Assembly: GCA_963804375.1 (NCBI GenBank)
Contig: CAWDQE010000014.1
Location: forward strand, 124,001-188,000
Reading direction: 5' to 3'
DNA from: JANXQG01 sp963804375
GTDB lineage: Bacteria; Planctomycetota; Planctomycetia; Pirellulales; Thermoguttaceae
DNA length: 64,000 nucleotides
In this document: in pieces, positions 19,421 to 28,045 of the stretch
How positions within the stretch are numbered: the stretch's first letter is position 1
How the letters are laid out: each line of letters starts with the position of its first letter
Notes under the pieces: model-generated
Seen by the model: the letters and a program-made list of their open reading frames with translations, nothing else
Databases searched by the model: none
What the model was told of the DNA's origin: nothing
Program-made: the position numbers and the translations under genes

Positions 19421-20716
19421 ATGAACCATTGGATGCGAATCCCGACTGTCTGTATCGTGCTCGGCGCTTTGTTACTTGCCGCATGGGCCGCCTGCCCCAC
19501 CAGCCCAATGGCCGGCGCTGCCGAGCCAGTCACGGCGGCCGGCAGTGAGCCGGCGAAACAACCCGCCAGCCCGCGAAGCCCCGATCCTTGGGCCGAAACG
19601 CGGAAGCGAATGGTTGAGTACGAGGTGGTCGCCGCCGGCGTGAAGGACGTTCGGGTCTGTAATGCGATGCGCGCCACCCCGCGACACGAATTCGTGCCCG
19701 CGGCTCTGCGGCGATACGCCTATTTCGATATGGGTATGCCGATCGGCGAAGGCCAGACCATCACTTCGCCGTTCGTCGTGGCCTACATGACCGAGAAACT
19801 CCAGCCGCAGCCTACAGACAAGGTCCTGGAGATCGGCACCGGCAGCGGCTACCAGGCGGCGGTGCTCAGCGGGCTTGTGGCCGAGGTCTACTCGATCGAA
19901 ATCGTCGAGAAGCTCGGCCAGCGCGCAGAAAAGACGCTCCGCCGGCTGGGTTACGATAACGTCAAGACGAAGATCGGCGACGGCTACCGGGGGTGGCCCG
20001 AACACGCACCGTTCGACAAGATCATCGTCACTTGCTCGCCGGAGAAAGTTCCCCAGCCGCTCGTGGATCAGCTTCGGGAAGGCGGCCGATTGGTGGTTCC
20101 CCTCGGACAGCGGTACCAGCAGACTTTGTACCTGTTCAAGAAGGTCAAAGGGGTCCTGCAGGCCGAACCTTTGCAGCCGACGTTCTTCGTGCCGATGATG
20201 GGCCGCGCCGAGGAAGAACGAGTGCTGCCGGCCGACCCGGGCAAGCCGGTGCTCGTGAACGGCGACTTTCAAAACGCCCCGGACGGTCAGCCCGCCGGTT
20301 GGTATTACGTCCGCCAGGCCAAGGTCGAGAGCAACGGCCGGACGGAAGGCGGCAAGTGCCTCACTTTCCACAATGATACGCCGGGCCGCGGTGCACAGGC
20401 CTTGCAAGCGGTAGGCGTCGATGGCCGCCGAACACGCGAGATCGAAATCTCCTTGTGGGTCCGCGGGCAGAGGGTACAACCGGGTTCAGCCCCCGAGCAA
20501 CATCCGAGCCTGGTCGTTTTCTTCTTTAACGCCAATCGCGAACCGGTTTCCAAGCAGGGCATCGGGCCGTGGTCCGGCAGCTTCGACTGGACCGAAAAGC
20601 ACCTGCGCATGAAAGTGCCCGCCGCGACCCGCTTGGCCAGCGTCGAAGTAGGACTGTGGGGTGGGACCGGGCAAGTCTCGGTGAGCGACGTGGCGCTAAA
20701 GGTCATCGCTCCATAA
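19421..20716 (+). CDS. Exported protein-L-isoaspartate O-methyltransferase with C-terminal extra domain
   Basis: Methylates isoaspartyl residues in aged proteins using S-adenosylmethionine. The enzyme domain (residues 60-270) has 'ATPRHEFVP', 'GEGQTITSPFVVAYM' and the SAM motif 'VLEIGTGSGYQAAVLS', all diagnostic. It differs from the cytoplasmic Pcm in two ways. A hydrophobic N-terminal signal ends about residue 33 ('..SPMAGAAEP'). A C-terminal region of about 150 residues begins 'LVNGDFQNAPDGQPAGW', the usual opening of beta-sandwich carbohydrate-binding-like modules. It therefore probably works in the periplasm or a related compartment. Confidence 0.85.
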   Translation: MNHWMRIPTVCIVLGALLLAAWAACPTSPMAGAAEPVTAAGSEPAKQPASPRSPDPWAETRKRMVEYEVVAAGVKDVRVCNAMRATPRHEFVPAALRRYAYFDMGMPIGEGQTITSPFVVAYMTEKLQPQPTDKVLEIGTGSGYQAAVLSGLVAEVYSIEIVEKLGQRAEKTLRRLGYDNVKTKIGDGYRGWPEHAPFDKIIVTCSPEKVPQPLVDQLREGGRLVVPLGQRYQQTLYLFKKVKGVLQAEPLQPTFFVPMMGRAEEERVLPADPGKPVLVNGDFQNAPDGQPAGWYYVRQAKVESNGRTEGGKCLTFHNDTPGRGAQALQAVGVDGRRTREIEISLWVRGQRVQPGSAPEQHPSLVVFFFNANREPVSKQGIGPWSGSFDWTEKHLRMKVPAATRLASVEVGLWGGTGQVSVSDVALKVIAP

Positions 20717-20793
20717 CCTTGGATACACCCGTCGTGTAGCGACCGAAACACCGCATTCGAGGCCCCGTTGGCCCACGCTTGTTTTGCCACTCC

Positions 20794-21024
20794 TCACGCC
20801 GTGCGCCGCTGCCTGGCGGGCCGCGCCGCAACGGGCGCCGGTCTCGACGCCGGGGCGGATCTTCCCTCCTTGCTGAAATCGTGACCGCTGATGACCGGAC
20901 GGTTGGCCACGGTCTTGGCGACGCCTGCCAGTTCCTTTCGGCGCTCGATCTCGTCCAGGATTGCCGTTTGCAACTCGCGGAGATCGCTTAAGGAAAGAGC
21001 TTTCAAACGCTTGAGGATTTTCAT
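20794..21024 (-). CDS. Small hypothetical protein, last of the sigma-54-linked cluster
   Basis: 76 residues. The first 35 form a predicted amphipathic helix pair ('LKALSLSDLRELQTAILDEI'); the tail is Ala/Arg/Pro-rich and basic. It resembles the 77-residue protein at 21884-22117 in layout (Leu/Asp/Glu helix, then basic tail). I start at the ATG at 21024; longer upstream frames overlap the preceding gene. Function unknown. Confidence 0.5.
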   Translation of the reverse strand: MKILKRLKALSLSDLRELQTAILDEIERRKELAGVAKTVANRPVISGHDFSKEGRSAPASRPAPVAARPARQRRTA

Positions 21025-21070
21025 ACCGGCTCTGAGGTGATTTGCAAAGTGGCGTTGATTGGGTAGAACA

Positions 21071-21475
21071 TCATGCGGCGCGGCGTTGGGGAAGCGTGTC
21101 TTGCTTCTCGGTGTCATCGGGCTTGGCAGCAGGCTCCTGCCGGATGGCCAGGAGGACCGCACTGTCGGCCCTGGAAGACTGGAGGCGAGACCACCATACA
21201 TATCCGCCGGTGGCCAGCGAAGCGAAAAGTCCGACGCCGGCCAAGATCGCAATCCAAATCGGTTCCCCTTCGTAGTCTGTTGGCTGGCCCTCGGAACCGC
21301 CCGATTTCAGGAACACTTGCGACGAACGGCTGCCCGGCGATTCCGGGCCGGTATCCGGCCGCGCGTAGAGACCGTCGGGCGAGCCATGGCGTTCCTGGGC
21401 AAGACCGTGGCTGGCCAAAACCAGCGCCGAAATCGCCAGGCATTCGAAAATACCTTTCCAAGGACGGCTGATCAT
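21071..21475 (-). CDS. Small exported, membrane-anchored hypothetical protein
   Basis: 134 residues. A signal-like segment (about residues 8-26) is followed by a polar, Gly/Ser/Pro-rich region and one clear transmembrane helix ('IWIAILAGVGLFASLATGGY', about 73-92), then a charged cytoplasmic tail. It is co-directional with its neighbours and separated from them by short gaps. No family recognised. Confidence 0.5.
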   Translation of the reverse strand: MISRPWKGIFECLAISALVLASHGLAQERHGSPDGLYARPDTGPESPGSRSSQVFLKSGGSEGQPTDYEGEPIWIAILAGVGLFASLATGGYVWWSRLQSSRADSAVLLAIRQEPAAKPDDTEKQDTLPQRRAA

Positions 21476-21571
21476 GTTAGCCTCGATTCTTCATGGGATC
21501 TGGTGCGGGATGCTGGGGGGTTAGGCATTTCACGGCGAGTTTCTCCTAGTGTCGATTATACCGCCGCCACT

Positions 21572-21763
21572 TCAGGCAGCCCAGCGGGCGGACCGCCGCG
21601 AGGCAAGGTTTCGGCCGGCCCAGAAGGCCTCGTCCGATTTGGGATCGCTGCCATCGGTCGGCTCGGGCGGAGTGTCGTCGGGCAGGCCATTGGCCTGGCG
21701 ATAGGCTTCCAAGGAGATAATCACCGGCTCATCGTGGGTTTGGGGTTCTTTCTCGTCTTTCAT
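21572..21763 (-). CDS. Small hypothetical acidic protein
   Basis: 63 residues from the ATG at 21763, rich in Asp, Glu and Pro ('DEPVIISLEAYRQANGLPDD'). The sequence suggests a short strand and helix followed by a disordered tail. An upstream TTG at 21805 is possible. Function unknown; kept because codon use and direction match the surrounding small genes. Confidence 0.45.
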   Translation of the reverse strand: MKDEKEPQTHDEPVIISLEAYRQANGLPDDTPPEPTDGSDPKSDEAFWAGRNLASRRSARWAA

Positions 21764-21883
21764 GAGTTTGTCTCGCGTCTTTCTAGGGGGTCGTTCAAGG
21801 TTCAAATTCTGCCGAGAACCGCTTGGGGCTCGGCGGCATGTCGGGCCATTTCGGGGTTCTCCGGACAGGTTCCAAGGACACAG

Positions 21884-22117
21884 TCACGCGGCACGCCGCC
21901 CGGGCCGCTTGCAAAAGCCGACAATGCGAATCGGCGGGGCCGCGGATCCGTTGCAGCGGCGGTAGCTCTGTTCCCGCTCCAGGGCCCGACGTTTCGCCGA
22001 ATCGGAAACTTCGTCGGTGACACCCTCGCGGCGGCGCAACTCCATTTCAACCGCTTCGCTCAAGGCGAAGAGGTCGGCGTCGGCCAGGTCCTCGAGTTGA
22101 CTGAGAATCGTATTCAT
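21884..22117 (-). CDS. Small helical hypothetical protein
   Basis: 77 residues. The N-terminal helix 'LEDLADADLFALSEAVEMEL' is followed by a basic tail. The ATG at 22117 has GGAGAG eight bases upstream, a good ribosome-binding site. It resembles the 76-residue protein at 20794-21024, suggesting the two are related or share a partner. Confidence 0.5.
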   Translation of the reverse strand: MNTILSQLEDLADADLFALSEAVEMELRRREGVTDEVSDSAKRRALEREQSYRRCNGSAAPPIRIVGFCKRPGRRAA

Positions 22118-22250
22118 CGCTTGCTCTCTCCTGCTTCTCGCCGGCCTGAACCGGCAGACTTCAATCGGTGATGTATCGCTCCGAACGCGTTTCGAGAATA
22201 ATATTGGTCGGCCATTTTCCCGGCAATCGTTGGGGCGTTGCAAAAACTAC

Positions 22251-22661
22251 TCACGCAGCCCTGCGCATTGGCTCCTCGCGTCCCGGCGGGAGCATGGAAG
22301 AGAAAAACTCCTCCCATTGCCTCTCGCTCAGCGGGCCCAGCAGCAGCCAGGCCCCTTGCGTCCGCACGAACAACTCCAGTCCCTCGTGCATGCGTTCCGT
22401 ATAGACCGCGACCCGGCGAGAACCAAGCCTGACGACCGACTTGGAGAACAGTTCGATCGCCTGGGCATGGTCTTCGCTGGCGTCGATCAGCACCGCGTCG
22501 GCGGCATGCAACGAGCGGCGAATCTCCAAGGCCGACCGGCCAAAGACCGGTTCGATCTCGCAGTCCTCGCGCTTGCGGGCCCAGAGGGCCAGTTGACGGG
22601 ACAAGGACTCGGTTGGATAACCTATCGCGATGCTGTGCACGACGGCCTCGATCATGGTCAT
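22251..22661 (-). CDS. Receiver-like small protein of unknown function
   Basis: 136 residues from the ATG at 22661, with AAGGAGGAG upstream. Alternating strands and helices ('ADAVLIDASEDHAQAIELF', 'RRVAVYTERMHEGLELFV') look like a flavodoxin/CheY-type fold, but the acidic pocket and conserved Lys of true receivers are not evident, so it may be a pseudo-receiver. It is the first small gene after the sigma-54 activator, which itself lacks a receiver domain. Confidence 0.5.
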   Translation of the reverse strand: MTMIEAVVHSIAIGYPTESLSRQLALWARKREDCEIEPVFGRSALEIRRSLHAADAVLIDASEDHAQAIELFSKSVVRLGSRRVAVYTERMHEGLELFVRTQGAWLLLGPLSERQWEEFFSSMLPPGREEPMRRAA

Positions 22662-23147
22662 GCTTGACGCACTCCTCCTTGAAGAAACGCAATTCCGCGT
22701 CCCGCAGGCGCCGGCCTGATGGACGGCACTCTCCTTATGCAAGCAGCGTGCCGACATTCCCAGCCGCGGCAAGTCGCCGCTCAAACTCAAGCCCCATCAA
22801 GCGTTAGCTGCCTGCCGCCGTAAAACGCCCCAAGACGGAGCGCAGAAAAGAGTCGCAAAGCGCGCCTCCACGCCGGTCGCAAGTTGCGACCCGTTTAACC
22901 CGGAGCCGGGGCAGCCGCTTGCGGGTCGCGGGTCGGGGAAGGCGGCGAACCGCCTCCACGCAGATTGTAGGGTGGGACCGCGAAGCGGACGAACCGCGAG
23001 ACTTCGGGAGAAGGCCGCAGGGTGGGCTTTCGCCCGCCTCTTCCAACGCGCTACCAAGCCGGGCTAAAGCCCGCCCTACGATAACTGAGAAATCGCGGGA
23101 GAAGTCCCGCACGAGCAGAACTCACTGGTTGCCGGCGCGGCCGCGTC
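22662..23147. other. Gap with REP-type palindromes
   Basis: No gene is supported. About 22971-23083 holds interleaved palindromic repeats: GTAGGGTGGGACC, then GGGTGGGCTTTCGCCCGCC and GGGCTAAAGCCCGCCCTAC. These match the GTAGGGTGGGnn family seen at 54107, 57415 and 58628. Confidence 0.55.
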
Positions 23148-24098
23148 TTAACCCAGCTTGTGCGACCTGATCTTGCGGGCCAGAGTTGCCCGATGAACTT
23201 GCAGCATGCGCGCCGCCTTGCGCTGGTTGAAATTGGCATGCTCCATGGCCTGCACGATCGCCTGGCGTTCGGCTTGCTTCAGCGTCAATTGACCGGCCGC
23301 GCCGGAAATGCCCGTTTCGCTCGACTCGCCCATCAGCATGTCGACGAGAATCTCCGGCGATAGGCCGGTGACGTAAAGCCGTTCGACCCAGGCGGACAGC
23401 TCGCGGATGTTGCCCGGCCATGCGTAGCTTGTCAAGATCGCGCGGACTTGCGGCGACAGTTCCACCGGCGGGCGCTGGTATCGATCGGCGGCCACCAGCA
23501 GGAAATGCCCCAGCAGCGGCGCGATGTCCTCCGTTCGCTCGCGCAACGCCGGCAGTTGGATCCGCACGATGTTCAAGCGATGATAGAGGTCCCGGCGGAA
23601 TTTTCCCAGCCGCACCAACTCCGCCAGCTTCTGGTTCGAACCGGCCAGGAAGCGCGTATCGACCTTCACCGGCACGGGCTTGCCGACGGGCATGACCTCG
23701 TGCTCTTGCAGCACGCGGAGCAGCTTGGGCTGCAAGGAAAGCGGAAACTCGCAGATCTCATCGAGAAAGACCGTGCCTCCATCCGCCGTGCGGAACACGC
23801 CAAGCATCGTCTGCTCGGCGCCCGTGAACGAGCCGCGCACGTGGCCGAAGAACTGGCTTTCGAAAAGGCTCTCGCTGATACCCGCACAATTCACCGGGAT
23901 AAAGGGCCGGTCGGCCCGCCGACTCTTGGCAAAAAGCCGCCGCGCAATCAACTCCTTCCCCGTACCACTCTCACCTTCAATCAGCACGCAGCAGTCGGTG
24001 GCTGCCACCTGGTCAACCAGCTCGAGCACATCACGAATCGCCTGGGAAACGCCCACGATAATGGGCACACCGGTAGCTGTGACTTTGAGCGAACTCAT
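23148..24098 (-). CDS. Sigma-54-dependent transcription activator (PspF-like, no receiver)
   Basis: 316 residues. An AAA+ domain starts almost at once: Walker A 'GESGTGKE', the sigma-54 contact loop 'GSFTGA' (first Ala of the usual GAFTGA is Ser), Walker B 'GGTVFLDEI', and the 'R..LYYRLN' region here 'RRDLYHRLN'. A Fis-type helix-turn-helix closes the protein ('NFNQRKAARMLQVHRATLAR'). There is no N-terminal sensor or receiver, so activity must be controlled by a separate protein, perhaps one of the small products downstream. The start is at 24098 ('MSSLKV'); an upstream in-frame extension is possible. Confidence 0.88.
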   Translation of the reverse strand: MSSLKVTATGVPIIVGVSQAIRDVLELVDQVAATDCCVLIEGESGTGKELIARRLFAKSRRADRPFIPVNCAGISESLFESQFFGHVRGSFTGAEQTMLGVFRTADGGTVFLDEICEFPLSLQPKLLRVLQEHEVMPVGKPVPVKVDTRFLAGSNQKLAELVRLGKFRRDLYHRLNIVRIQLPALRERTEDIAPLLGHFLLVAADRYQRPPVELSPQVRAILTSYAWPGNIRELSAWVERLYVTGLSPEILVDMLMGESSETGISGAAGQLTLKQAERQAIVQAMEHANFNQRKAARMLQVHRATLARKIRSHKLG

Positions 24099-24265
24099 GA
24101 AATGCCCAGCGGGGATTCGGACGGGAAACGCCGAGCGGCGGGCATGGTGCGGCATGCACACCACCCGTTTCGGCTACGTTTCCAGGAAAGAACCCTAACG
24201 CGCCTCCATAGTTTGTCAGAACTTCCTGTATCAAGTCACCTTCGGCGACCCTAATCCTTACATTT

Positions 24266-24293
24266 AGCATAATCACTTTGTCCGTTTCGTCAA
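24266..24293 (-). promoter_or_regulatory. Candidate promoter for the sigma-54 activator gene
   Basis: On the minus strand, TTGACG (24288-24293) and TATGCT (24266-24271) are separated by 16 bases, a reasonable sigma-70 arrangement, 168 bases before the ATG at 24098. No -24/-12 (sigma-54) element was recognised here. Confidence 0.4.
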
Positions 24294-24620
24294 TACCTTA
24301 CAAGAAAAAAACCCCGTGATTCTTAACGATTGCAACACTTTAGCCTACTAAACTACACCAACAATAGGGGGTGTTTCCGAGGATAACCGATGAACTTCCA
24401 CAAACCCTCCCCATATATCCCCATTTACCTGAAAAACCAATCCCCTGATCGCGGCGCGGACACAAATACATCAACGGTTGCAACCTATTGCCGTATAATG
24501 CTTTACGATTCTGGGTCAAAATGGCATTCAAAACGAGCACCTAATGAATAACATGTCACAATTTTTTCATGGAAAATATTGCGTCCCATAAGATGAATTA
24601 TTCCCCAAGTGTCCAGTAAT

Positions 24621-24756
24621 GTAGGCCGGAACAAGCTTGCGCAGTTCCGGCAATGCTATCGGCCGGCTCAAGAACTGTTCGCATTGGGATACGTTCCGCG
24701 ATTGATCGTCGTGATACCGCTCCCTGCCGGAACTGCGCAAGCTTGTTCCGGCCTAC
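24621..24756. repeat. REP element with 32-bp perfect inverted arms
   Basis: GTAGGCCGGAACAAGC begins the left arm (24621-24652) and its exact reverse complement ends the right arm (24725-24756), with about 72 bases between. It lies just downstream of mnmA and could fold in the mRNA, but there is no T run, so I class it as a dispersed repeat rather than a terminator. Confidence 0.75.
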
Positions 24757-24782
24757 GCGGCCGGTGGCTTTTCATCCATACC

Positions 24783-25859
24783 TCAGTCGATCCAGCCTCC
24801 GCCCAAGACCTCGTCGTCCTGATAGCAAACCGCTGCCTGACCGGGCGCAACCCCGTAACAGGGCTCCAGAAATTCCACGTGGAATCGATCGCCCGGCAAG
24901 GTCTCGATCATGGCCGCGACGGCCGGGCTGCGGTAACGAATCTTCACCAGGCACTCGAAACGCGGTTGCGGTGGGAGGAACCAGTTCGCGCCACGGGCGG
25001 AAAGCTCGCGCCGGGCAAGATCATCCCTGGTGCCGACGACTACTTCTCGGCTCTGCGAATCGATGCGTACGACGTAGCGGGGTTCTCCGAAGGCGACCCC
25101 CAGACCTTTCCTCTGCCCGATCGTGAACTTCTCGATGCCCTCGTGACGTCCCACCACTCGGCCATCCGTGGTCACAATCTCGCCGGACGTGTCTTGTGGG
25201 GAGCGATTCTCGCGAACAAACCGGGCGTGGTCCTGGTCGGGAACGAAACAAATCTCCTGGCTATCGGGCTTTTCGGCCACATGGTGCAGGCCAAGGCGGT
25301 CGGCGATCTGGCGAATTTCCTCTTTCTGGTAATTGCCCACGGGAAACTGCAATCGGGCCAGGATCTCGGGCCGGATTCCCCAGAGCACGTACGACTGGTC
25401 CTTGCCCGGATCGAGGCCCCGGCAGAGGGCCATGCGGCCGTCGGGCGTCGCCGCGAGTCGGGCGTAGTGCCCGGTGGCAATTTGCCGCGCGCCGACGCTA
25501 TCGGCGTAGTCGACCAGCTTGCCGAATTTCAGCCACGTATTGCAGACCACGCACGGGTTGGGCGTGCGTCCGGTGGTGTATTCGGAAATAAAGTACTGGA
25601 TAATGCGGCCGAACTGCTCCTCGAAGTTGATCGCATAAAAAGGGATGCCCAGTCGCTCGGCGACGCGTCGGGCATCGGCCGCATCGCTTGCGCTGCAACA
25701 GCCCTGTTTCCGCGGGGAAGCGGAGGTCGAGCAGGCCGTCGCTTCCTGATGGCCGTGGCGCATGAACAGCCCGACCACATCGTGACCTGCCTGGCGAAGC
25801 AGCCAGGCGGCCACGCTGCTATCGACCCCGCCCGACATGGCTAGAACTATGCGTGACAC
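24783..25859 (-). CDS. mnmA: tRNA-specific 2-thiouridylase
   Basis: Installs sulfur at position 2 of the wobble uridine in tRNAs for Lys, Glu and Gln. The ATP pyrophosphatase loop 'AMSGGVDSS' is near the N-terminus. Catalytic Cys residues lie in 'NPCVVCN' and 'SQEICFVPD', and 'GHYARL' and 'KDQSYVLWG' are family motifs. The insert 'KQGCCSASDA' after the P-loop is usual in this branch. I start at GTG 25859 ('VSRIVLAMSGG'); the frame is open to 25961 but the extra residues are not conserved in the family. Confidence 0.93.
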   Translation of the reverse strand: MSRIVLAMSGGVDSSVAAWLLRQAGHDVVGLFMRHGHQEATACSTSASPRKQGCCSASDAADARRVAERLGIPFYAINFEEQFGRIIQYFISEYTTGRTPNPCVVCNTWLKFGKLVDYADSVGARQIATGHYARLAATPDGRMALCRGLDPGKDQSYVLWGIRPEILARLQFPVGNYQKEEIRQIADRLGLHHVAEKPDSQEICFVPDQDHARFVRENRSPQDTSGEIVTTDGRVVGRHEGIEKFTIGQRKGLGVAFGEPRYVVRIDSQSREVVVGTRDDLARRELSARGANWFLPPQPRFECLVKIRYRSPAVAAMIETLPGDRFHVEFLEPCYGVAPGQAAVCYQDDEVLGGGWID

Positions 25860-26088
25860 AGTTCCATTCTTGCAGAGTGCGGCAGAATGGGCAACTGGTG
25901 GATTCGCGGACAACGTCGCATCATGTTCGGCAAACGATAGCCGGCACTTGATCGTCGGCATGAGCGTCTATAGAATCAGAACTTTGCCTGAAAGGTTCAG
26001 GAAAACGGCCGCCATGCGGAAAACACCGCTCCGAGGGAGCGATCTGCGCGGCGGGCCTCGTTTCACCCCGTGAAAAGGAGCTGAATTG

Positions 26089-26625
26089 ATGAAGAGTCTG
26101 AGAATCGCATCGGCAACCGCCATCGTCGTATTGATCGCCGCAGTCGCAATGGCAGCCGAGGAAGGCAAGTCGAAGGAGAAAAAGGGTCCCAGGCTCAGCC
26201 CCATCGCACAGACGATGTTGCGGATCGACCGCATTAAGAGTGCTGTCGAGGGCTTGGATCTGAGCGAGGACCAGAAGGAGAAACTCGGCAAGATCCGCGA
26301 CGATTTCGAGACCAAGAAAGATGGGATCCAGGAGAAACTCGCCGGTGTGCTTACCGAGGATCAGAAGCAGATCGCCAAGGATACGATGGATAGTGCCAAG
26401 CAGTCCGGCAAGAAGGGCCGTGAGGTTTACCAGTCGATTGAAGCGTCGCTCAAGCTCACGGACGAGCAGAAGCAGAAGATGGAGCCGATCGGCAAGGAAC
26501 TTCAGAAGCTTGTGAACGACACGATGAAGCAAGTCATGGAGGTTCTGACTCCGGACCAGAAAGAGAAACTCCAGCAAAAGATGGGGTCGGGGAAGAAGAA
26601 GGCGGCAAAGAAGGACGAGAAGTAG
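26089..26625 (+). CDS. Exported helical protein with LTxxQ-type repeats (Spy/CpxP-like)
   Basis: 178 residues. The signal peptide ends about residue 22 ('..VAMAAEE'). The rest is Lys/Glu/Gln-rich helix with three similar segments, 'LDLSEDQKEKLGKIRDD', 'LTEDQKQIAKD' and 'LTDEQKQKMEPIGKELQ', plus 'LTPDQKEKLQQKM'. This pattern is that of the periplasmic Spy/CpxP group, small chaperone-like or stress proteins; the exact role is not known. The ATG at 26089 has AAAGGAG eight bases upstream. The C-terminus is strongly basic. Confidence 0.65.
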   Translation: MKSLRIASATAIVVLIAAVAMAAEEGKSKEKKGPRLSPIAQTMLRIDRIKSAVEGLDLSEDQKEKLGKIRDDFETKKDGIQEKLAGVLTEDQKQIAKDTMDSAKQSGKKGREVYQSIEASLKLTDEQKQKMEPIGKELQKLVNDTMKQVMEVLTPDQKEKLQQKMGSGKKKAAKKDEK

Positions 26626-26684
26626 GGATCGTTGTTGGCGGCCCAATACGTACACTGACCGTTGATTACACCCCGTGCATACAA

Positions 26685-26728
26685 ACGCCCCCGGTCCAGA
26701 CGATCTGAACCGAGGGTGTTTTCGTTTT
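26685..26728 (+). terminator. Probable rho-independent terminator
   Basis: ACGCCCCCGGT (26685-26695) pairs with ACCGAGGGTGT (26709-26719) with two mismatches or G-T pairs, followed by a T-rich run TTTTCGTTTT. It lies 60 bases after the stop of the helical exported protein. Confidence 0.65.
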
Positions 26729-26881
26729 ATAATTTGACCGCCTCAATTTCGGCCACGCCGCCCCGCCGTCGTCAGCCATAAACGCAGTTACGATGCCGAA
26801 CACGGCGTCATTGAAGCCGCCCAAAGTTCGCACGTAGAAGCGGTCGAGTAAGCTCTCACTGGAAGGCCTGGCTTGTATCGA

Positions 26882-27987
26882 TCACGACTTGTCTGCACTC
26901 TGCACAATTCCCCAGACGATGCCGGCCTCGCTCGTCGGATCGTCCCAGCGTCCTGAGAACCGGCCGCAGAACGACGACTTCAAGACCTCGGGCAGCATCG
27001 CTTTCTGGTTCTTTTCCATGAGCGGGTGCTTCAAGTAGATGCACGCCTCTTCCGTCGCGCGGACCGACAGGCCGACGGCGATTTCGTGCGACTTTCGCAC
27101 GCGATTGGCAATCTCCACGATCGACTCCACCAACTTCTCACCGAGTTCCGGGTGGCGACTGCGGAGCAATTTGACCTCTTCGGCCGCCGGCATGTAATCG
27201 AGTTGCAACGGCGCGAATCGATCGAGTTGCGCGGCATCGATGCCAAAGGTCGACGTGAACTCCTGCCCGCGGTTGACCGCGGCAATGACTTGCACGTTCT
27301 CCGGGATGGCGATGAATCGGTTCTCAATGGGGTGGAAGACGCGCCGCGTGGTGTCCAAGGCCGGCATGAGGGCGTTCCGGGCGCTCTCCTGGCAGCGATT
27401 GAACTCGTCGAGGAACACCAGGTAGCGCTGCTTGGGTTGTTGAACCGCTTCTTCCAAAGCGATCAACAATTCGGTCTTGATGAAATCGGTCACCGGCTGG
27501 CCCGACTCCGAGGCGCGGACCTGGATCGTGGCCAGGAAATCGGTCGCCTCGATCACCGCCCCGCAATTGAAGAACACGAAACGCATGCCGAGCGCCTCGG
27601 CGATCGAGCGGGCAAGAACCGTCTTGCCGCAGCCCTGGGGACCGTCCAGCAAGATGTTCAGGCCGCTTTCCAGCAGGACCTGCAGCTTGCCGCAATGAGC
27701 GGGTCGAGGTAGACCCCCTCAAGCCGGAAGGTGATAGCCCGCACAAACTCCACCTCGATGGCGCCCCGATCGTCGCGATTGGGTTTGCGGATGGCCATGA
27801 TCCGGACCAGGCAGGGGACTCCGGGCTGGATGGCCGGGTCGTCGCTGAGGACGATTTTCGCCGCCCGTTTCCCGTTGAGATGGGTGGCACGAACACGGAA
27901 GGGGGATTCCGACACGGGATTGACCCAGAAGGTCGCCTCCATCACGTCCCCGATGCGAATTTCGTCAAGTTTCCATTTGTCGGTCAT
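26882..27987 (-). CDS. MoxR-type AAA+ ATPase with N-terminal extra domain (apparent frameshift near 27692)
   Basis: About 368 residues after repair. An N-terminal domain of about 95 residues ('MTDKWKLDEIRIGDVMEATF') of mixed beta character, perhaps OB-like, leads into 'VYLDPLIA'. One base is lost in GCGGCAAG, and the frame continues 'KLQVLLESGLNILLDGPQGC' into Walker A 'GPQGCGKT'. Walker B is 'YLVFLDEFNR', sensor 1 'VIAAVN', and an Arg finger region 'LDRFAP'. MoxR ATPases act as chaperones with VWA-domain partners. The partner is the gene immediately upstream (58-base gap), so the two form one unit. Start ATG 27987 with GGGAG upstream. Confidence 0.82.
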
Positions 27988-28045
27988 TGGCGTTGCTCCC
28001 GGAGAACGATTGTTGTCGTTGAAGGGTTCCTCAAGTCGGTCGTCA

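Larger units (their letters stand above)
24099..24782. other. Long AT-rich upstream region and REP hairpin
   Basis: 684 bases without a supported gene. The part from about 24230 to 24600 is clearly richer in A+T than the rest of the window and holds a candidate minus-strand promoter (24266-24293) and a TATAAT on the plus strand (24493-24498). From 24621 to 24756 lies a large inverted repeat. The AT-rich part is probably regulatory DNA for the sigma-54 activator gene. Confidence 0.5.

Noticed and set aside
24493..24498. TATAAT on the plus strand
   Set aside because: No plus-strand gene follows within reach, and no -35 box was seen; probably chance in an AT-rich stretch.
24609..25844. 411-residue open frame antisense to mnmA
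   Set aside because: mnmA on the other strand has all catalytic motifs; the antisense frame begins in a REP element and has no recognisable motif.
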